Shown: positions 11,186-13,083 of the stretch, piece by piece | How the letters are laid out: every line of letters starts with the position of its first letter | Position numbering within the stretch: position 1 is the first letter of the stretch | Assembly: GCA_030612945.1 (NCBI GenBank) | Contig: JAUWMY010000031.1 | Location: 1-13,083, forward strand | Direction: 5' to 3' | DNA from: Desulfobacteraceae bacterium | Lineage (GTDB): Bacteria; Desulfobacterota; DSM-4660; Desulfatiglandales; Desulfatiglandaceae | DNA: 13,083 nt | Notes under the pieces: model-generated | Databases searched by the model: none | Told to the model about the DNA's origin: nothing | What the model saw: the letters and a program-made list of their open reading frames with translations, nothing else | Made by a program: the position numbers and the translations under genes

Positions 11186-11481
11186 AAGCCGGACTCCAGA
11201 CGTCGGATCTTTCCCAGAATGTCCTGGCGAAGTTCGTACAAGCCTGCCCATTCAAAGAAATCCATTGCATCACCCTGTTCTCCAGCTTCAAAACGCTTGT
11301 AGAACGTACCCGAGTCCATGCCGTAACGTTTCTCGAAGTCACCCAGGTCGTGCTCATACCGCTCTAATCTCCGCCGATGCCGGCTTAATGTAATGTCCAA
11401 CAGTTTCCCTAACACCTGGTCTAGTTCAGCATCGTTGGAACAAGTATCCTTAAAAACTTCTAGCTTGTGCAATGTATCCAT
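11182..11481 (-). CDS. tumA: TumA-type antitoxin, copy 2
   Basis: This 99-residue helical protein pairs with tumE copy 2. It has the same layout as copy 1: an N-terminal helix (ELDQVLGKLLDITLSRHRRR, 19-38), DFEKRYGMDS (48-57), and GEQGDAMDFFEWAGLYELRQ (67-86), ending in a basic helix. The conserved G..GD..DF.EW..LYE motif defines the family in this window. The ATG at 11481 has GGGAGA about eight bases upstream; a TTG three bases earlier is an alternative start. The leader just upstream consists of tandem copies of a 15-bp unit carrying the same GGGAGA. Confidence 0.75.
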   Translation of the reverse strand: MDTLHKLEVFKDTCSNDAELDQVLGKLLDITLSRHRRRLERYEHDLGDFEKRYGMDSGTFYKRFEAGEQGDAMDFFEWAGLYELRQDILGKIRRLESGL

Positions 11482-11486
11482 CAAAT

Positions 11487-11524
11487 ATCTCCCTCTGTTA
11501 ATCTCCCTGCTGTTAATCTCCCTG
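11487..11524 (-). repeat. tandem 15-bp repeat of the tumA ribosome binding site
   Basis: CTGTTAATCTCCCTG occurs twice back to back (11495-11509 and 11510-11524), and a partial third copy ATCTCCCT lies at 11487-11494. On the mRNA strand this gives three successive GGGAGA motifs, of which only the one nearest the ATG is at working distance. Confidence 0.75.
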
Positions 11525-11749
11525 TTTCTTTGAAAACTAAAAAACGTGTGAAGCTTTGAAATTTTGGGGAGGTGATTATCTTATCATCTTATTGCGAATA
11601 ATCAAGCATTCCTCGATCATTATCATACCAAAGATAATATCCTGATTATCCAGTAAATCCTGTCAAGCAACTTTTACCGGTTTTCATTTCACGAATTACG
11701 AGGTTGAAACACGAATTACTTGCAGAAAAGTGATAATGGAGATTTGACG
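11525..11749. promoter_or_regulatory. AT-rich region upstream of tumA copy 2 with GATTATC motifs
   Basis: GATTATC or its complement GATAATC appears several times between 11575 and 11655 (for example 11574-11580 and 11644-11650). A TTGACA on the minus strand (11666-11661) could be the -35 of the tumAE promoter, but no good -10 is at proper spacing. The motifs could be operator sites. The direct repeat CACGAATTAC occurs at about 11691 and 11710. Confidence 0.35.
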
Positions 11750-11920
11750 ATGGCCCGGATTACCCCTGACTGGAAAAAATACGAAGATGGAGTTGACTTC
11801 CGCCGGAAGCGGATTGGATTTCATCACTTTCGTCTGGAAAGTGATGAACAAAAAAGGCCCATAAGATCCGGTCGATCCTATCGAAAGAAAACCTTCTTGA
11901 TAGGCATTAATTCAAAGTAG
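11750..11920 (+). CDS. small basic hypothetical protein
   Basis: From the ATG at 11750, with GGAG about eleven bases upstream, this frame gives 56 residues: MARITPDWKKYEDGVDFRRK and so on. Lys/Arg dominate (RKRIGFHHFRLESDEQKRPI and SGRSYRKKTFLIG), so it could bind nucleic acid, but I recognise no family and no partner gene. It may be a fragment of a larger gene, since nothing recognisable follows before the repeats. Coding status is uncertain. Confidence 0.35.
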   Translation: MARITPDWKKYEDGVDFRRKRIGFHHFRLESDEQKRPIRSGRSYRKKTFLIGINSK

Positions 11921-12179
11921 TCAAGGGCGTTCCCAATTTGTCTTTTGGAACGTCACCGAACTCGCTGGCGTATAACGAGGAACTGGGAACAGGTCCACTT
12001 CTGCTTTTAGTTACGACATTTATTCGATTGTTTAGACCTGGTACCTTTATTTCTGACTGCAACTTCCCACTGTGATTTTATTGAATTACTTAAGGATGTA
12101 CCCTATTCCACTTGAAATCCTTATGTCACATGGCAAGACCCCAATCATTCAACTTGTCAACTGTGTAGGCCTATGTTCT
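11921..12179. other. intergenic stretch without recognised gene
   Basis: The stretch contains phrases typical of REP/IS200-type palindromic DNA (GGAACTGGGAACAGGTCC at 11979; TTAAGGATGTACCCTATTCC at 12090). I see no supported reading frame on either strand. Confidence 0.45.
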
Positions 12180-12213
12180 TACTAAGGAAAGCACTAAGTA
12201 CCTGTCCCCTTTT
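12180..12213. repeat. REP-like motif, copy 2
   Basis: This is the same element as 4381-4414 with one mismatch: TACTAAGGAAAGCACTAAGT followed by ACCTGTCCCCTTT. It adjoins the truncated REP-associated transposase. Confidence 0.6.
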
Positions 12214-12216
12214 TGG

Positions 12217-12288
12217 TCTTTCGGCGTTCAATACCGCGAATAATTCGTAGAGCACACTAGGTGCTTCTAATCGGGCTAATCTGGGCAT
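12217..12288 (-). pseudogene. N-terminal remnant of a REP-associated tyrosine transposase (IS200-like)
   Basis: From ATG 12288, minus strand, with AGGAAA upstream, the frame reads MPRLARLEAPSVLYELFAVL and then NAERPK before running into the REP-like motif. 'MPR.ARL.aPg.lyh....g.eR..iF' is the start of REP-associated tyrosine transposases, single-strand DNA transposases of the IS200/IS605 type. The catalytic HUH and Tyr regions are absent. The gene is thus cut after about 24 codons, exactly where the repeat begins. Confidence 0.6.
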
Positions 12289-12325
12289 GTGTATTTCCTG
12301 CCACATCACCTTCACCATGTCAATT

Positions 12326-12354
12326 TACTTATTTTCCTATGACCGTCCCCCATT
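12326..12354. repeat. 29-bp direct repeat, right copy
   Basis: This is identical to positions 1-29 and lies directly before heptamer block l. Recombination between the two copies would remove about 12.3 kb, including nearly every module in the window. Confidence 0.75.
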
Positions 12355-12357
12355 TTC

Positions 12358-12600
12358 CTCGAAAGAACTTATAGATTAAAGGATGTCCCCAACTCGCCCT
12401 TTTCGCTTTGACCTTTCCACTTTCTACTGCTTCCGGCCAACTGCATACTGCCTTCTGTCTTTCGTCCGTCTTCCGTCTACTGTCTTCTGTCTTCTGACTT
12501 CTGTCTTCTGACTTCTGTCTTCTGTCTTCCGTCCTATGAGTTGATATACAATAGTCAATAGTCAATCGCTCCAGCCCTGCCACCAGAACCCTTTGCATTT
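12358..12600 (+). repeat. heptamer block l
   Basis: This is nearly identical to block j (9382-9590). It has six TCTTCTG/ACTTCTG units where j has three, and its core has three AGTCAAT-type units where j has five. The differences are whole multiples of seven bases. The frames across it are accidental. Confidence 0.85.
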
Positions 12601-12604
12601 TATG

Positions 12605-12633
12605 TTGACAGCACAACTATATAGTAGTATTTA
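12605..12633 (+). promoter_or_regulatory. higBA promoter with spacer palindrome
   Basis: TTGACA (12605-12610) and TATTTA (12628-12633) are 17 bases apart. The perfect palindrome ACTATATAGT (12616-12625) sits in the spacer. The start point would fall at or next to the higB ATG (12640), giving a leaderless message. Confidence 0.55.
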
Positions 12634-12639
12634 TTTTTC

Positions 12640-13002
12640 ATGTACTGGCGCATGATATTTTATCGAAATGCCTCTGGGAAATGCCCCATTGAAGAGTTTG
12701 TTGAAGACCTACCGTCTGAGGATGCTAGAGAAGTTGTTGCAACAATAGCAGCTTTGAGAGAATTGGGTAATAAAGCTCGGCGACCACTGGTTGATTATCT
12801 GGAGGATGGAATCTATGAGTTGAGAGCCAGACGATTTAAGAAACAATTTAGGGTTTTATATACTTTTGCAGGAAGGAAAACAATCCTTCTTCTGACAGGA
12901 TTCGTAAAAAAGACCAAATCTGTGCCTGCCTGGAGAATAAACAAGGCAAAGACATTGAGAAAAGATTATTTTAAGCGTGTAAAAGGAGGCAAAAATGGAT
13001 GA
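12640..13002 (+). CDS. higB: HigB-type toxin (phage Gp49-like, DUF891)
   Basis: This 120-residue protein is a typical DUF891/Gp49-like HigB, a RelE-fold ribonuclease. MIFYRNASGKCPIEEFVEDL (5-24) is the family opening ('yR...G..PveeFl..L'). LEDGIYELRARRFKKQFRVL (54-73) carries the 'l.dGlyELR....gq.RvlY' motif. KTILLLTGFVKKTKSVPAWR (80-99) followed by KAKTLRKDY is the 'LLhgF.KKtqktP..ei..A..r..dy' end with the catalytic basic residues. No ribosome binding site precedes the ATG. Toxin first, antitoxin second is the normal hig order. The ATG at 12652 is an alternative start. Confidence 0.9.
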   Translation: MYWRMIFYRNASGKCPIEEFVEDLPSEDAREVVATIAALRELGNKARRPLVDYLEDGIYELRARRFKKQFRVLYTFAGRKTILLLTGFVKKTKSVPAWRINKAKTLRKDYFKRVKGGKNG

Positions 13003-13083
13003 TCTTGACCGCTTAATAACCAAAAAAGAACGTGAGAAACCTGGGTTTAAAGCAGCTGTAGAAAAACGTAAAGGTGAACTGCT
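12995..13083 (+). CDS. higA: HigA-type antitoxin, N-terminal part (cut by window end)
   Basis: An ATG at 12995 lies inside the end of higB (8-bp overlap) and has AAAGGAGG about nine bases upstream. The 30 visible residues read DDLDRLITKKEREKPGFKAA and then VEKRKGELL. Antitoxins paired with DUF891 toxins begin with such a charged, helical segment ('...F...v......') before the XRE helix-turn-helix, which is outside this window. The identity is therefore inferred mainly from the partner. Confidence 0.75.
   Translation, partial: MDDLDRLITKKEREKPGFKAAVEKRKGEL

Noticed and set aside
181..12600. Integron attC sites
   Set aside because: The spacers lack the paired R'/R'' core sites and the characteristic palindrome, and no tyrosine integrase is encoded in the window.
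12329..12616. 95-codon minus-strand frame
   Set aside because: It lies wholly inside heptamer block l; its Lys/Arg/Ser/Thr-rich product reflects the 7-base repeat read in three frames.

Overview
The window contains no housekeeping gene. It is an accessory island of roughly mid-40s percent GC in which small two-gene toxin-antitoxin (TA) modules alternate with 100-250 bp blocks of dispersed, non-coding repeats. The mixture of BrnT/BrnA, MazE/MazF, Phd/RelE, AbrB/RelE, UPF0175/DUF3368, HigB/HigA and two TumA/TumE modules is typical of slow-growing environmental bacteria with repeat-rich genomes (for example Desulfobacterota, Nitrospirota or anammox-type Planctomycetota). I cannot fix the lineage from this sequence alone.

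Layout. Positions 1-917 hold only repeats: a copy of a dispersed repeat (54-180), a heptamer block and two sibling miniature inverted-repeat elements (310-445 and 477-613). On the minus strand follow a DIP1984-family gene (918-1451) and an unrecognised overlapping pair (1902-2087 and 1603-1926). Next come brnT/brnA (2624-3140, plus), an orphan DUF433 gene (3535-3762) with a 31-residue membrane protein after it (3826-3921), a fragment of a fibronectin-III-like surface protein (4259-4381, minus), and mazE/mazF (5017-4422, minus). A graveyard of PIN-type modules lies at 5317-5810: a PIN tail, a UPF0175 antitoxin tail, and a DUF3368 toxin that has lost its middle. Then come phd/relE (6087-6588), an AbrB-like/RelE-like pair (7033-7598), tumA/tumE copy 1 (9023-8316, minus), abrB/relE copy 2 (9695-10217), tumA/tumE copy 2 (11481-10799, minus), a small unknown ORF (11750-11920), a truncated REP-associated transposase start (12288-12217, minus) and higB with the beginning of higA (12640-13083, cut by the window end).

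How it works together. Each intact TA module looks self-contained, with genes that overlap or abut and, in several cases, a recognisable promoter. Where a promoter is clear, palindromes often sit in or across it, which fits autoregulation by the antitoxin. The two toxin-first operons (brnTA, higBA) have promoters placed so that the toxin mRNA would be leaderless, while their antitoxins have strong ribosome binding sites. The antitoxin-first operons put the good ribosome binding site on the first gene.

The most striking non-genic feature is the spacer repeat. Nearly all of it can be cut into 7-base units, copies differ by whole heptamers, every copy points the same way on the plus strand whatever the neighbouring gene strand, and a copy stands between most pairs of TA modules. 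The arrangement recalls the cassette array of a chromosomal super-integron, but no integrase gene or attC-like site is visible. Several palindromic miniature elements and REP-like sequences are scattered among the blocks.
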